Positions 19,301-27,498 are shown, counted from the stretch's first letter. The stretch is DNA of 64,000 nt from Salinimicrobium gaetbulicola (GCF_042676025.1 NZ_JBHTJP010000032.1:1364001-1428000); one strand, 5' to 3'. Made by a program: numbers and translations. Notes: generated from the sequence alone by a model not told the origin.

Positions 19301-19410
19301 TCATCTGTAGGTATTTCTTCCACAAATTCTTTTTGCTGGTGCGTCTCAACAATAGAGCTTGATTCCTTTAGCTCCTCAACACTTTGCCAGTATTTCTTGC
19401 TTGATGACAT
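16339..19410 (-). CDS. actB: Alternative complex III subunit ActB (molybdopterin-oxidoreductase-like plus Fe-S domain)
   Basis: 1023 aa from MSSSKKYWQSVEEL; a start 23 codons upstream would add an uncharacteristic leader. A twin-arginine signal, RRDFLKYVGFSTAAASLAAC, ends in a lipobox Cys, so it is probably a Tat-exported lipoprotein. Residues about 60-720 resemble molybdopterin oxidoreductases, but the family binds no Mo cofactor. The C-terminal ferredoxin region has four Cys groups: CTGCGACVIACQVENN, CQHCNHAPCETVCPVAA, the NRCVGTRYCANNCPYK group and CSFCIQKTQ...CSAACDKGA, expected to hold three 4Fe-4S clusters and one 3Fe-4S cluster. It passes electrons from quinol towards the ActA haems. 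Confidence 0.93.
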   Translation of the reverse strand: MSSSKKYWQSVEELKESSSIVETHQQKEFVEEIPTDEFLGDKESLESSSTSRRDFLKYVGFSTAAASLAACEGPVMKSIPYVVQPERIVPGVANFYATTMADGFDFAGVLVKTREGRPIKIEHNTMANTGANARVQASVLSLYDNKRLQRPLANGEVVSWEQFDKEVKEKLNNVSGEIVLLTQTFASPSTSRLINDFSQKYSNVRHVVYDSVSEDAALDAFQARYGTRALPNYDFSKAETIVSVGADFLGDWAGGGHDAAYAKGRVPKEGKMSRHIQFESNFSLTGANADKRVPVTLSQQKMVLAALHGYISGGASTSKLPANIDEAVVKAARQLRKSGGSAVVVSGIPDSDAQSIVLAINEALGSNVMDTENPRMLRQGNAAEVKKLVADMNAGQVGAILIAGVNPAYSLPNAEEFLEGLKKVDLSVAFSMKKDETAMLCNYVAATPHYLESWGDIQFAKKNFTLMQPTIKPLFDTSQFQDVLLRWTDNSTSYYNYIKETWSGSLGSKSWSDALHDGAFEGTAPAMEAQAGTAQVSVNDDNTALRNLSGAEGGGIELELYTSTAMGSGNQANNPWLQEMPDPITRASWDNYLKVSRADAEAMGLENEHVANGALNGSYVNLTVGETVLKNVPVYIQPGMAKGTVALALGYGRKEAIQKEMQVGVNAYPLYKDFKSFQNVKIEKAAGEHEFACLQLHTTLMGRNDIIKETTLEIFNTKDSHVWNKMPEVSLNHVETPVTSPDVDLWDGFDRSVGHHFNMSIDLNACTGCGACVIACQVENNVPVVGKQEVRKYRDMHWLRVDRYYSSEDTFEKDLDKKENMSGLGDALSQFGEMEHAADNPQTVFQPVMCQHCNHAPCETVCPVAATMHGRQGQNQMIYNRCVGTRYCANNCPYKVRRFNWFLYNKNDEFDYHMNNDLGRMVLNPDVTVRSRGVMEKCSFCIQKTQKTILDAKREGRAIEDGEFQTACSAACDKGAIVFGDVNDEGSKISELKEDDRMYHLLEYIGTKPNVMYQTKVRNTSEA

Positions 19411-19435
19411 ATATATAAATATTTCTTCTAATTTA

Positions 19436-20764
19436 TTAATAGTGGCACTTACCACATTCAATTCCACCCATCTGGGCAACTGTTAACTCCTCAACACCAT
19501 ATTTTGCAGAAAGCTCTTCATGAACCTTCTCGTAATACTCATTACCGGCAGTTTGCACATTGGTAGTACGGTGACAGTTAACACACCATCCCATTGTAAG
19601 AGGCGCATTCTGATACATGATCTCCATTTCCTGAACAGGACCATGACAGGTTTGACATGCGATACCTCCAACTTCAACGTGCTGCGAGTGGTTGAAATAT
19701 GCGAAGTCAGGAAGGTTATGGATCCTGATCCATTTTACCGGCTCAGTTTCTCCTGTGTATGCCTGCTCGGCTACATCCCAACCTACTGCATCATATAATT
19801 TAGCGATCTCCGCGTCATAGAATTCTTTTGAATACTCCTCAGTAGCAGTTTCAGGAGCTACTTCACTGATTGACTTATGACAGTTCATACAAACATTCAG
19901 AGATGGAATTCCTGAAGTTTTAGAAACTCTTGCTGAAGAGTGACAGAACTTACATTCAATCTGGTTATCTCCGGCATGTATTCTGTGAGAGAAGTGTATA
20001 GGCTGAATTGGCTGATACCCCTGATCAATCCCAACCTGCATGAAGAACCCATAAACGAAGTAAGTACCTAATAAAACTAATATAACAGCACTTACAAGCA
20101 CCAAAAACTGGTTCTCAACGAAAGCTTTCCAGATAGGCTTTCCTTTCTCCCTAACCGGAAGTTCTACCCCGCTGGCAGCCGCAAATCTTCTCAAAGTACG
20201 ATTCACAAGGAAAAGGATCACCAACAGCATCAATAGCACAAACGCCAGAATCCCTAATAATATATCTGTAGAAACACCGCTGTCACCACCTGAAGCACCC
20301 GCCTCACCACCGGCTACCTGCGCAGCTTTTGGCTCTGCTTTCGGCTGACTCACATAAGCAAGGATATTATCAATATCAGCATCGCTTAACTGTGGAAACG
20401 GAGGCATAGCCACCTGGTTGTATTCATTATAGATCTCAACAGCTTGTTTATCACCGGCAGCGATCAACTCGCCACTATTCCTGATCCAGCTGTGCAACCA
20501 TTCTGTATCTCTTTTTTCCGTCACCCCTCTTAAGGCCGGCCCGATAGATTTACTATCCATTTTGTGACATGCGGCACAAAGCGAATTAAACAACTCCTTA
20601 CCTTGAGCAGCATCTCCTCCTGTAGTCTCTGCCGCCTGAACCTCTTGAGCCGGTTCAGCTGGTATAGAATCCTGAGCAAAAACAGCAGTATTGAAGGTTA
20701 AGAACAACGATACACCTAGCAATAAACTTCGAGCGACTGAATGGCGGTTTTTCACCTTTTTCAT
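19436..20764 (-). CDS. actA: Alternative complex III subunit ActA with six CxxCH haem motifs
   Basis: 442 aa. A signal peptide is followed by a monohaem cytochrome c domain (CAACHKMDSKSIGPAL near residue 63, axial Met region AMPPFPQL), a transmembrane helix near 170-190, a second helix near 225-245, and a pentahaem segment with CKFCH, CMNCH, CQTCH, CVNCH and the C-terminal CGKCHY. The classic ActA of Rhodothermus has only the pentahaem part. The extra N-terminal cytochrome may shuttle electrons to the CuA subunit, which has no haem domain of its own here. First gene of the operon; 26 nt before actB. Confidence 0.92.
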   Translation of the reverse strand: MKKVKNRHSVARSLLLGVSLFLTFNTAVFAQDSIPAEPAQEVQAAETTGGDAAQGKELFNSLCAACHKMDSKSIGPALRGVTEKRDTEWLHSWIRNSGELIAAGDKQAVEIYNEYNQVAMPPFPQLSDADIDNILAYVSQPKAEPKAAQVAGGEAGASGGDSGVSTDILLGILAFVLLMLLVILFLVNRTLRRFAAASGVELPVREKGKPIWKAFVENQFLVLVSAVILVLLGTYFVYGFFMQVGIDQGYQPIQPIHFSHRIHAGDNQIECKFCHSSARVSKTSGIPSLNVCMNCHKSISEVAPETATEEYSKEFYDAEIAKLYDAVGWDVAEQAYTGETEPVKWIRIHNLPDFAYFNHSQHVEVGGIACQTCHGPVQEMEIMYQNAPLTMGWCVNCHRTTNVQTAGNEYYEKVHEELSAKYGVEELTVAQMGGIECGKCHY

Positions 20765-20856
20765 ATTAAATGTAGAATTAACGTCTTTTGGTACGGTTTT
20801 TCGAGCAAAAAAAATGTGATAATTATCATATTTTCAAGGCCCGGAAATTTTACCGA

Positions 20857-20864
20857 CAAAAGTA
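20857..20864 (-). promoter_or_regulatory. -7 element of the act-cta operon promoter
   Basis: TACTTTTG on the minus strand, a TAnnTTTG match 93 nt upstream of actA. No TGAY-N4-VTCA box is found at the position used by the anaerobic promoters, which fits an aerobic, differently regulated operon. Confidence 0.5.
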
Positions 20865-20950
20865 ATACTTAAGTTCGATTTTAGGGGTCTCAAGACTAAT
20901 TTATAATTGTTCTAAATAATATTAAATAGCCTTTTTAGCAGATTAAGTTA

Positions 20951-20958
20951 TACATTTG
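20951..20958 (+). promoter_or_regulatory. -7 element of the SPOR-domain gene promoter
   Basis: TACATTTG, a complete TAnnTTTG match 24 nt upstream of the ATG at 20982. Divergent from the act promoter about 90 bp away. Confidence 0.55.
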
Positions 20959-20981
20959 TTACTCAGAAAATTGAAATTGAA

Positions 20982-21368
20982 ATGTTGAAAAAAAAGAAGC
21001 TAATAATTACCGCATCCATCTTAATAGGATTTAGCGCTTTAGGACAGGCACAAGCGGGCCAGGTGACCATTAAACAAGATGAACTTATCCCTGAATTAAT
21101 GGAGAAAAAAACTGAAATGGTTAAGGACAGCCGAATGGGTGATCGTTATAGAATACAGTTGTTTTCAGGAGACAATAACCAGGCTAGTAAAATGATAAAG
21201 GAATACAGAGCTCTATACCCTCAATGGCCTTCCACAATAGTTTATGAAACCCCCAATTACAAAGTATGGGTAGGAAATTTCAGAAGCAGCCTGGAAGCAG
21301 ACAAGGCCTTACTAACTATCAAAAAAACCTTCCCCGCAGCCTTCAGATTTAAGCCGGAAAAAAAATAA
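20982..21368 (+). CDS. Small secreted SPOR-domain protein
   Basis: 128 aa. An N-terminal signal peptide (KLIITASILIGFSALGQAQA) is followed by a linker and one SPOR domain, residues about 53-124 (RYRIQLFSGDNNQA ... KVWVGNFRSSLEADKAL ... FPAAFRFKPE). SPOR domains bind denuded glycan strands of peptidoglycan, commonly at division sites. Periplasmic. It stands alone between the divergent act operon and the convergent infB gene, with its own promoter and terminator. The specific cellular role is not known. Confidence 0.85.
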   Translation: MLKKKKLIITASILIGFSALGQAQAGQVTIKQDELIPELMEKKTEMVKDSRMGDRYRIQLFSGDNNQASKMIKEYRALYPQWPSTIVYETPNYKVWVGNFRSSLEADKALLTIKKTFPAAFRFKPEKK

Positions 21369-21386
21369 CTTTCGAGAATGAACAAC

Positions 21387-21417
21387 AAAAAAGGGATGCT
21401 TTCGCATCCCTTTTTTT
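21387..21417. terminator. Bidirectional terminator between the SPOR gene and infB
   Basis: Perfect stem AAAAAAGGGATGC/GCATCCCTTTTTT with a TTTC tetraloop and T-runs on both strands, between two convergent genes. Confidence 0.9.
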
Positions 21418-21437
21418 ATTCTCCTATAATAAGTGGC

Positions 21438-24227
21438 TTATTTAAGCTTCTTCTTAACAGCTACTTCCTGGAAGGCTTCTACAACATCACCTTCCTTTAT
21501 ATCATTGTAATTCTTGATCTGTAATCCGCAGTCGTATCCTTTAGATACTTCCTTCACATCATCCTTGAATCGTTTAAGGGAAGCCAATACACCTGTATAG
21601 ACAACAACCCCATCACGTATCAACCTGATCTGAGAGTTTCTGTAGATCTTACCATCTGTAACCATACATCCGGCAATACTACCTATTTTAGACACTTTAA
21701 AGATCTCTCTGATCTCTGCGTTACCGGTGATCTCCTCCTTCATAACCGGAGAAAGCATTCCTTCCATCGCATCTTTCAGATCGTTGATCGCATCATAAAT
21801 AATAGAGTATGTTCTGATGTCGATCTCTTCCTTCTCTGCTACCTGTCTTGCATTACCTGCAGGACGAACATTAAATCCGATAATGATCGCATCTGAAGCA
21901 GACGCTAACAATACATCACTTTCTGTAATAGCACCAACACCTTTGTGTATGATATTCACCTGGATCTCTTCCGTAGAAAGTTTCTGGAAACTATCTGTAA
22001 GAGCTTCCACAGAACCATCCACATCCCCTTTAAGGATAATGTTCAATTCTTTGAAGTCTCCAAGAGCTATACGCCTTCCAATCTCATCAAGGGTAATATG
22101 ACGCTGAGTACGAACTGACTGCTCTCTCTGTAACTGAGTACGTTTAGCAGCAATATCTTTAGCTTCCCTTTCATCAAGCATCACTTTGAACTTATCACCC
22201 GCCTGCGGCGCACCATCAAGTCCAAGAATTGATACCGGAGTAGAAGGACCGGCCTCTTTAATTTCATTTCCACGCTCATCATGCATGGCTTTAATCTTAC
22301 CACTGTTCTTACCAGCAAGAACGAAATCCCCTATGCGCAAGGTACCTGACTGCACAAGAACAGTAGACACATAACCTCTACCCTTATCCAGATACGCCTC
22401 AACAACGGTACCCGTTGCCAGTCTTCCTGGATTGGCTTTAAGGTCAAGGATCTCGGCTTCAAGTAATACTTTCTCAAGTAATTCTTTAACCCCCATTCCT
22501 GTTTTAGCAGAAATATCCTGCGATTGGATCTTACCTCCCCAGTCTTCAACCAACAGGTTCATTCCGGCAAGTTTTTCCTTGATCTTTTCTGGATTCGCAG
22601 TTGGAAGATCAGATTTGTTGATCGCAAATACGATTGGAACTCCCGCAGCTTGCGCGTGAGAGATCGCCTCTTTGGTTTGAGGCATCACATCATCATCTGC
22701 CGCGATAACAATGATCGCTAAATCGGTTACCTGAGCACCCCTTGCACGCATCGCAGTAAAGGCCTCGTGACCCGGAGTATCTAAAAATGCGATCTTTTGA
22801 CCACCTTCAAGTTCCACTCCATAAGCACCGATATGCTGGGTAATACCACCGCTCTCTCCAGCGATCACATTCTCTTTACGAACATAATCAAGAAGGGACG
22901 TTTTACCGTGGTCAACGTGACCCATCACAGTTACGATCGGCGCACGCGGCTTAAGATCTTCCGGTTTGTCTGGTTGCACCTCGGTAGTTTCTTCAAGGTC
23001 GGCGGTTACGAATTCTACCTCATAACCAAATTCATCAGCAACGATAGAAAGCGTTTCCGCATCCAGACGCTGGTTCATGGTTACCATCATTCCAAGTGAC
23101 ATACATGCCGAAATGATCTGGGTTACCGGAACATCCATCATGGTTGCCACCTCACTAACAGTAACGAACTCGGTTACTTTTAATACTTTGTTTTCGTCTT
23201 CAAGTTGAGCTTCCTCAGTTCTTTGACGGTGAGTATCTCTTTTATTTCTTCGGTACTTAGCACCTTTACCTTTACTGGATTTACCCTGAAGCTTTTCAAG
23301 TGTCTCACGAACCTGCTTTTGCACTTCTTCCTCACTTGGCTCTTCTTTGGTAATTGGCCTGGTACGTTTACCTCTTGCTTTTCCAGCACCTGGGGCATTA
23401 GAACCAGGAGCACCCTTTACATCTTTACTAATTCTTTTACGACGCTTCTTGCCTTTGTTCTTGTCAGCTTCCGCTTTTTTGTCGTCTTTTTTCTTAACCG
23501 GTTTCTTAAACTGAGAAAGATCGATCTTTTCCCCTGTAAAGTTAGGACCACTAAGTTTTTGATACTTGGTAGTAACCGTAGAAGATTCTTCTTCTTTTTC
23601 CTCTTTTGGAGCCTCCTCTTTTGGAGTCACTTCTTTCTTAGGAGCTTCCTCCTTTTTCTCAGGAGCTTTTTTCTCTGCTTCAGGTTGAGCTTTTGGCTTT
23701 TCAGCAGGAGCAGCAGGCTTTTCTTCCTTCTTCGCTTCTACTTCGGGCTTCTCTTCCTTTTTAACTTCCGGCTTAGCTTTTTCCTCCGGTTTTGGAGCTT
23801 CAACCTGTGGCTGTGCAGGCTCTTTCTTCTCCTCTACTTTTGGCTCTTGCGACTCTGCTTTTTCCGCCTTAGGTGCATCAAGATCAATTTTTCCAACCTG
23901 CTTTGGGCCTTCCAGGTTAGTCTTGGCTCTAATCACCTCTTGCCTTTCTTCCTGCTTTCGCTTTTCCTCCAGCTCCTTTTCTCTGGCAAGACGAATCTCT
24001 TCCTTCTCTTTCCTTTTCTCTTCACCTACCTCTTTGGAGGCTACTTTCTTACTCTTATCAGTCTGAAATTCATCAGCAAGAACCTGATAAATCTCTCCGG
24101 AAATTTTAGTGGTAGGACGCGCTTCTATCTCGTGACCTTTGGAATTTAAATATTCCACAGCACGATCTAGCGAAATATTGAATTCGCGTAGTACCTTATT
24201 TAGTCGCATTGTTTTTGCTTCAGCCAT
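21438..24227 (-). CDS. infB: Translation initiation factor IF-2
   Basis: 929 aa. A GTPase that places initiator fMet-tRNA on the 30S subunit and promotes subunit joining. Residues 1-65 form the IF2N domain (MRLNKVLREFNISLDRAVEYL, the N-terminal helix fold). Residues about 70-340 are low complexity, rich in Lys, Glu, Ala and Pro, as usual in Bacteroidota. The G domain starts with MGHVDHGKTSLLD near residue 436 and contains DTPGHEAF and NKSDLP. Domains II-IV run to the C-terminus. Third gene of rimP-nusA-infB, 32 nt after nusA. Confidence 0.97.
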   Translation of the reverse strand: MAEAKTMRLNKVLREFNISLDRAVEYLNSKGHEIEARPTTKISGEIYQVLADEFQTDKSKKVASKEVGEEKRKEKEEIRLAREKELEEKRKQEERQEVIRAKTNLEGPKQVGKIDLDAPKAEKAESQEPKVEEKKEPAQPQVEAPKPEEKAKPEVKKEEKPEVEAKKEEKPAAPAEKPKAQPEAEKKAPEKKEEAPKKEVTPKEEAPKEEKEEESSTVTTKYQKLSGPNFTGEKIDLSQFKKPVKKKDDKKAEADKNKGKKRRKRISKDVKGAPGSNAPGAGKARGKRTRPITKEEPSEEEVQKQVRETLEKLQGKSSKGKGAKYRRNKRDTHRQRTEEAQLEDENKVLKVTEFVTVSEVATMMDVPVTQIISACMSLGMMVTMNQRLDAETLSIVADEFGYEVEFVTADLEETTEVQPDKPEDLKPRAPIVTVMGHVDHGKTSLLDYVRKENVIAGESGGITQHIGAYGVELEGGQKIAFLDTPGHEAFTAMRARGAQVTDLAIIVIAADDDVMPQTKEAISHAQAAGVPIVFAINKSDLPTANPEKIKEKLAGMNLLVEDWGGKIQSQDISAKTGMGVKELLEKVLLEAEILDLKANPGRLATGTVVEAYLDKGRGYVSTVLVQSGTLRIGDFVLAGKNSGKIKAMHDERGNEIKEAGPSTPVSILGLDGAPQAGDKFKVMLDEREAKDIAAKRTQLQREQSVRTQRHITLDEIGRRIALGDFKELNIILKGDVDGSVEALTDSFQKLSTEEIQVNIIHKGVGAITESDVLLASASDAIIIGFNVRPAGNARQVAEKEEIDIRTYSIIYDAINDLKDAMEGMLSPVMKEEITGNAEIREIFKVSKIGSIAGCMVTDGKIYRNSQIRLIRDGVVVYTGVLASLKRFKDDVKEVSKGYDCGLQIKNYNDIKEGDVVEAFQEVAVKKKLK

Positions 24228-24259
24228 AAATTGCCCTCTAAATTATCCTCTTTTAATTT

Positions 24260-25501
24260 CTAATTATTCTCTTCTTCGAACTCTTCTCTCAGAACTCTCA
24301 TCACATCCCGGACGGTCTCTTCTTCAAGATCTGTTCGTCGAACAAGATCATCAACATCTTGCTCAAGGATACTCTTGGCGGTATCAAGCCCTATTTTCGC
24401 GAATTCTTCGATGACCCAATCTTCGATCTCATCGGCAAATTCTCTTAGTTCAACGTCTTCTTCAACGCCTTCTCTAAATACATCTATTTCATAACCCGTC
24501 AATTGTCCTGCCAATCTTATGTTATGCCCTCCACGACCAATCGCTTTAGACACCTCTTCAGGCTTCAACATAACTTCAGCACGCTTGTTCTCCTCATCAA
24601 TTTTCAAAGAAGTGATCTTTGCCGGACTCAAGGCACGGGTGATCAATAACTGGTTATTAGTTGTGTAGTTAATAACATCTATATTCTCGTTTCCAAGCTC
24701 CCTAACGATGCTATGGATTCTCGAACCTTTCATCCCAACACAGGCCCCTACAGGATCAATACGATCATCATAAGAGTCAACTGCCACTTTGGCCTTTTCA
24801 CCAGGGATCCTAACTACTTTCTTCACATTAATCAAACCATCAAAAACTTCAGGGATTTCCTGCTCAAATAATTTCTCCAGGAATAATGGAGAAGTTCTTG
24901 ACATAATGATAGTTGGTTTATTGCCCTTAAGCTCCACACTTTCGATCACACCGCGTACATTTTCCCCTTTTCTGAAGAAATCAGACGGAATCTGACGGTC
25001 TTTAGGAAGAATGATCTCGTTTCCTTCATCATCTAACAAAATGATCGCTCTATGACGGATGTGGTGTACCTCAGCCGCATAAATCTCACCCTCAAGCTCC
25101 TTAAACTGCTTGTAGATGTTTGTATTATCATGTTCGTGGATCTTCGAAATAAGGTTTTGGCGCAATGCCAGTATTGAACGACGACCAAGGTCGATCAATT
25201 TCACTTCTTCAGAAACATCTTCCCCAACCTCGAAATCGGGCTCGATCTTTCTAGCCTCTGTAAGGGAGATCTCCTGGTTTGGATCTTCCACTTCCCCATC
25301 TGCAACCACCACACGGTTTCTCCAGATCTCCAAATCCCCTTTGTCTGGGTTCACAATAATATCAAAGTTATCGTCTTCCCCGTACTTCTTTTTCAGAGCA
25401 TTTCTAAATACATCTTCCAAAATCGCCATCAGGGTGACACGGTCTATCAACTTGTCATCCTTAAACTCTGAAAACGATTCTATCAACGCGATATTTTCCA
25501 T
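24260..25501 (-). CDS. nusA: Transcription termination/antitermination protein NusA
   Basis: 413 aa. It binds RNA polymerase and nascent RNA, modulating pausing, termination and antitermination. The N-terminal domain (about 1-125) is followed by S1 (about 130-200), then KH1 and KH2 (DPVGACVGMKGSRIHSIVREL near 255; EVSKAIGRGGHNIRLA near 320). There are no long acidic C-terminal repeats beyond residue 350, so it is shorter than E. coli NusA. Middle gene of the operon. Because NusA stimulates hairpin-dependent termination, the terminator-like leader of this operon (25991-26017) could provide autoregulation. Confidence 0.96.
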   Translation of the reverse strand: MENIALIESFSEFKDDKLIDRVTLMAILEDVFRNALKKKYGEDDNFDIIVNPDKGDLEIWRNRVVVADGEVEDPNQEISLTEARKIEPDFEVGEDVSEEVKLIDLGRRSILALRQNLISKIHEHDNTNIYKQFKELEGEIYAAEVHHIRHRAIILLDDEGNEIILPKDRQIPSDFFRKGENVRGVIESVELKGNKPTIIMSRTSPLFLEKLFEQEIPEVFDGLINVKKVVRIPGEKAKVAVDSYDDRIDPVGACVGMKGSRIHSIVRELGNENIDVINYTTNNQLLITRALSPAKITSLKIDEENKRAEVMLKPEEVSKAIGRGGHNIRLAGQLTGYEIDVFREGVEEDVELREFADEIEDWVIEEFAKIGLDTAKSILEQDVDDLVRRTDLEEETVRDVMRVLREEFEEENN

Positions 25502-25513
25502 ATCATTTGTCTG

Positions 25514-25975
25514 TTAAAATGTTATTATCACTTTTGCCTCCTTTATATCCTCTAAAGGCAACACAGCTTCTTTATCTACAGTAACCTTCCCTTTTCCAAC
25601 AGGTTTAGGCTCCCTGGCTTTCCATTGAAGCGTAATGGTTTCACCTTCCATCTTCACCAATTCTCCCTCTACTTTCCCTTCGGAAGTGGTTACAGCCAGC
25701 TTTCGTCCAATATTTTTTCGGTATTGCCTCGGCATCGTCAGGGCTCTTGAAACTCCCGCCGAAGCTACATCCAGAGAGAAATCCTCTTCCTCGCGGTCCA
25801 GATTGTGTTCAATTTTGCGGCTAACGGCTATACAATCATTAACAGACACCCCGTTATCCCCATCGATCACCACCGAAATGTGGTTTGCATCATCAATACT
25901 CAGCTCAATTAAAAATAATGAATTATTTTCTTCAAAAGCCTCCTGCAGCAAATTTTCTACTTTCTCTCTTAACAT
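25514..25975 (-). CDS. rimP: Ribosome maturation factor RimP
   Basis: 153 aa. Acts in the cytoplasm in late assembly of the 30S ribosomal subunit. The N-terminal domain carries the family phrase LDVASAGVSRAL near residue 77 and VVIDGDNGVSVNDC near 32, and the C-terminal Sm-like barrel covers about 85-153. First gene of the rimP-nusA-infB operon, 12 nt before nusA. The 68 nt between the -7 element and its ATG hold a short reading frame and a strong hairpin. Confidence 0.93.
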   Translation of the reverse strand: MLREKVENLLQEAFEENNSLFLIELSIDDANHISVVIDGDNGVSVNDCIAVSRKIEHNLDREEEDFSLDVASAGVSRALTMPRQYRKNIGRKLAVTTSEGKVEGELVKMEGETITLQWKAREPKPVGKGKVTVDKEAVLPLEDIKEAKVIITF

Positions 25976-25990
25976 CCCCGATTCTGACTA

Positions 25991-26017
25991 TAAAAAGAGG
26001 GGACTTTCTGTCCCCTC
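25991..26017 (-). promoter_or_regulatory. Terminator-like hairpin in the rimP-nusA-infB leader (candidate attenuator)
   Basis: On the minus strand a perfect 8-bp GC-rich stem, GAGGGGAC/GTCCCCTC with a 5-nt loop, is followed at once by TTTTTA. It lies downstream of the TATATTTG promoter element (26043-26050) and 16 nt before the rimP ATG. No upstream minus-strand gene needs terminating. A 12-codon reading frame (26026 down to 25988: MNNEGTESPLFL, stop) spans the whole hairpin, so ribosome occupancy could open it. The hairpin is seen; the attenuation function is inferred. A comparable rimP-leader attenuator is known in gammaproteobacteria. Confidence 0.55.
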
Positions 26018-26042
26018 GTTGTTCATTTTCGCTTCAACGGTG

Positions 26043-26050
26043 CAAATATA
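26043..26050 (-). promoter_or_regulatory. -7 element of the rimP-nusA-infB promoter
   Basis: TATATTTG on the minus strand, a complete TAnnTTTG match 68 nt upstream of rimP. A TTG occurs 23 nt further upstream, at the loose end of the accepted spacing. Confidence 0.55.
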
Positions 26051-26142
26051 GTAATATTTTGTCAGAAAGAAAACAAGATTTTGAATCAAAAAATATTTGT
26101 AGATTTATAACTACATCAACCTTACTTAATTACAAAATCTAG

Positions 26143-27003
26143 ATGAAAAAGATCCTTGTTCCTACTGATTTTTCGGAAAACGCAGAAAACGCCCTTCAAA
26201 TCGCGGCACAACTGGCTCATAGGTTTGGAAGTGAAATTTATCTCTTGCATATGTTAGAACTACCGGCCAACATGACAAACCCAGTAGGAGACATGCGCAG
26301 CAATGATCTTCCCGAAGCCTTAGGGTTCATGAAACTTGCTAAAAAAAGGTTTACCGAGATCCTCTCCCAGCCTTATCTGAAAGACCTGAAAGTTCATGAA
26401 ATTGTAGAGTTTCACCAGGCTTTTGACGGCATAATGGAAACCAGCAAGGAACATGGATGCGATTTTATTGTGATGGGTTCAAAAGGAGCCAGCGGATTCA
26501 AGGAAATGTTCATTGGATCCAATACAGAAAAAGTGGTTCGCACTTCAGAAATACCCGTTTTGGTGATCAAAGAGAACAGACCTAATTTTATGGTGAAGGA
26601 TTTCGTCTTTGCCACTAACTTAGATAACAGCAATAAAGGTACTCTTGAGAAAGTGGTTGAATTCGCCAGATTAATGGATTCCCGCCTTCATCTGTTATAT
26701 ATCAACACCGCTAATGAATTCATCACCTCAAAAGACACTGACAATTACCTGGAAAAATATGTAGACGGAATAGATTATGATAATTATGAATTTCACATCT
26801 ACAATGATGATTCGGTTGAACAAGGGGTACTCAACTTTTCAAAAAAGATAAATGCCGACCTAGTTGGGATAGCCACTCATGGCAGAAAAGGATTGTCGCA
26901 TTTCTTTAACGGCAGTATCAGTGAGGATCTTGTCAATCATGCTCACATCCCTGTGATCACCTTCAAACTGGAAAAAAAAGAACACAGAAAGAACTTTCCT
27001 TAG
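26143..27003 (+). CDS. Tandem universal stress protein (UspA family)
   Basis: 286 aa, two Usp domains (about 1-145 and 150-280). The first begins KKILVPTDFSENAENAL and has an ATP-binding-type loop, MGSKGASGFKEMFIGSNTEK, near residue 110. The second keeps IATHGRKGLSHFFNGSISED near 245. Both loops retain the Gly residues expected for nucleotide binding. Cytoplasmic. It diverges from the rimP operon. Unlike the second usp gene at 29957, it has no FNR-type box. Such proteins often accompany anaerobic and stress regulons, but a specific role cannot be assigned. Confidence 0.85.
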   Translation: MKKILVPTDFSENAENALQIAAQLAHRFGSEIYLLHMLELPANMTNPVGDMRSNDLPEALGFMKLAKKRFTEILSQPYLKDLKVHEIVEFHQAFDGIMETSKEHGCDFIVMGSKGASGFKEMFIGSNTEKVVRTSEIPVLVIKENRPNFMVKDFVFATNLDNSNKGTLEKVVEFARLMDSRLHLLYINTANEFITSKDTDNYLEKYVDGIDYDNYEFHIYNDDSVEQGVLNFSKKINADLVGIATHGRKGLSHFFNGSISEDLVNHAHIPVITFKLEKKEHRKNFP

Positions 27004-27124
27004 AACTTCTTTAACCTAATTTTTTAACCTTTCAAATCAACTGAGTTAAAGTTGAGTAAAAGGTTATTTTGGGTACGGGAATTGTTTTAACTACCGTGTA
27101 TATTTACTGAAATAATTAGTATTC

Positions 27125-27337
27125 ATGGTGTTGAAAGCAAGTTTCCAATTAGCGTTTTTAGCGATAGAGATCATCTTGACCTTCTATAATGATGTTCTAC
27201 AGAACAGTCTTATGGTCAAATTCCTCCTATTCGTAATTACCGCTATTTTAATTGCCATGTCGGTAACCAAACTTGCCAGCAATATGTTACCCGCAGATAA
27301 AGATCATGTCTCTTATGAAGATGAGACAGCAGAATAA
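27125..27337 (+). CDS. Small hypothetical membrane protein
   Basis: 70 aa with two hydrophobic helices (about residues 5-20 and 30-50) and an acidic, Asp/Glu-rich tail (DKDHVSYEDETAE). No family recognised. It lies between a universal stress protein gene and the sensor kinase, followed by a strong terminator at 27401. ATG start; the real function is unknown. Confidence 0.55.
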   Translation: MVLKASFQLAFLAIEIILTFYNDVLQNSLMVKFLLFVITAILIAMSVTKLASNMLPADKDHVSYEDETAE

Positions 27338-27400
27338 TCTCAGTTCTTGCAGCTGCATGAGTAGATGTTAGATGGATAGTTTATTGTAAGGACTGTGATA

Positions 27401-27436
27401 GAAGATCCGGTGAATTTTTCACCGGATCTTCTTTTA
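27401..27436 (+). terminator. Intrinsic terminator upstream of the sensor kinase gene
   Basis: Perfect 14-bp stem GAAGATCCGGTGAA/TTCACCGGATCTTC with a TTT loop, followed by TTTTA. It isolates the kinase-regulator pair from the upstream genes. Confidence 0.85.
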
Positions 27437-27498
27437 TGCACGATAAAAATCACATTTTTAACACCTTATATCCACTCCTTAAAGTTTGATATTTTTTT

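Noticed and set aside
20857..20900. Possible FNR-type box before the act-cta operon
   Set aside because: The -7 element is present, but no TGA-N6-TCA occurs at the 36.5-bp spacing or near it.
23205..24149. 314-codon plus-strand frame opposite infB
   Set aside because: It is the antisense of the Lys/Glu-rich low-complexity part of IF-2 and gives a Phe/Leu/Ser-rich artefact with no domain.
26057..26099. Possible FNR-type box before the first universal stress protein gene
   Set aside because: A TTTG occurs at 26096-26099, but the sequence at the regulon spacing is not palindromic.
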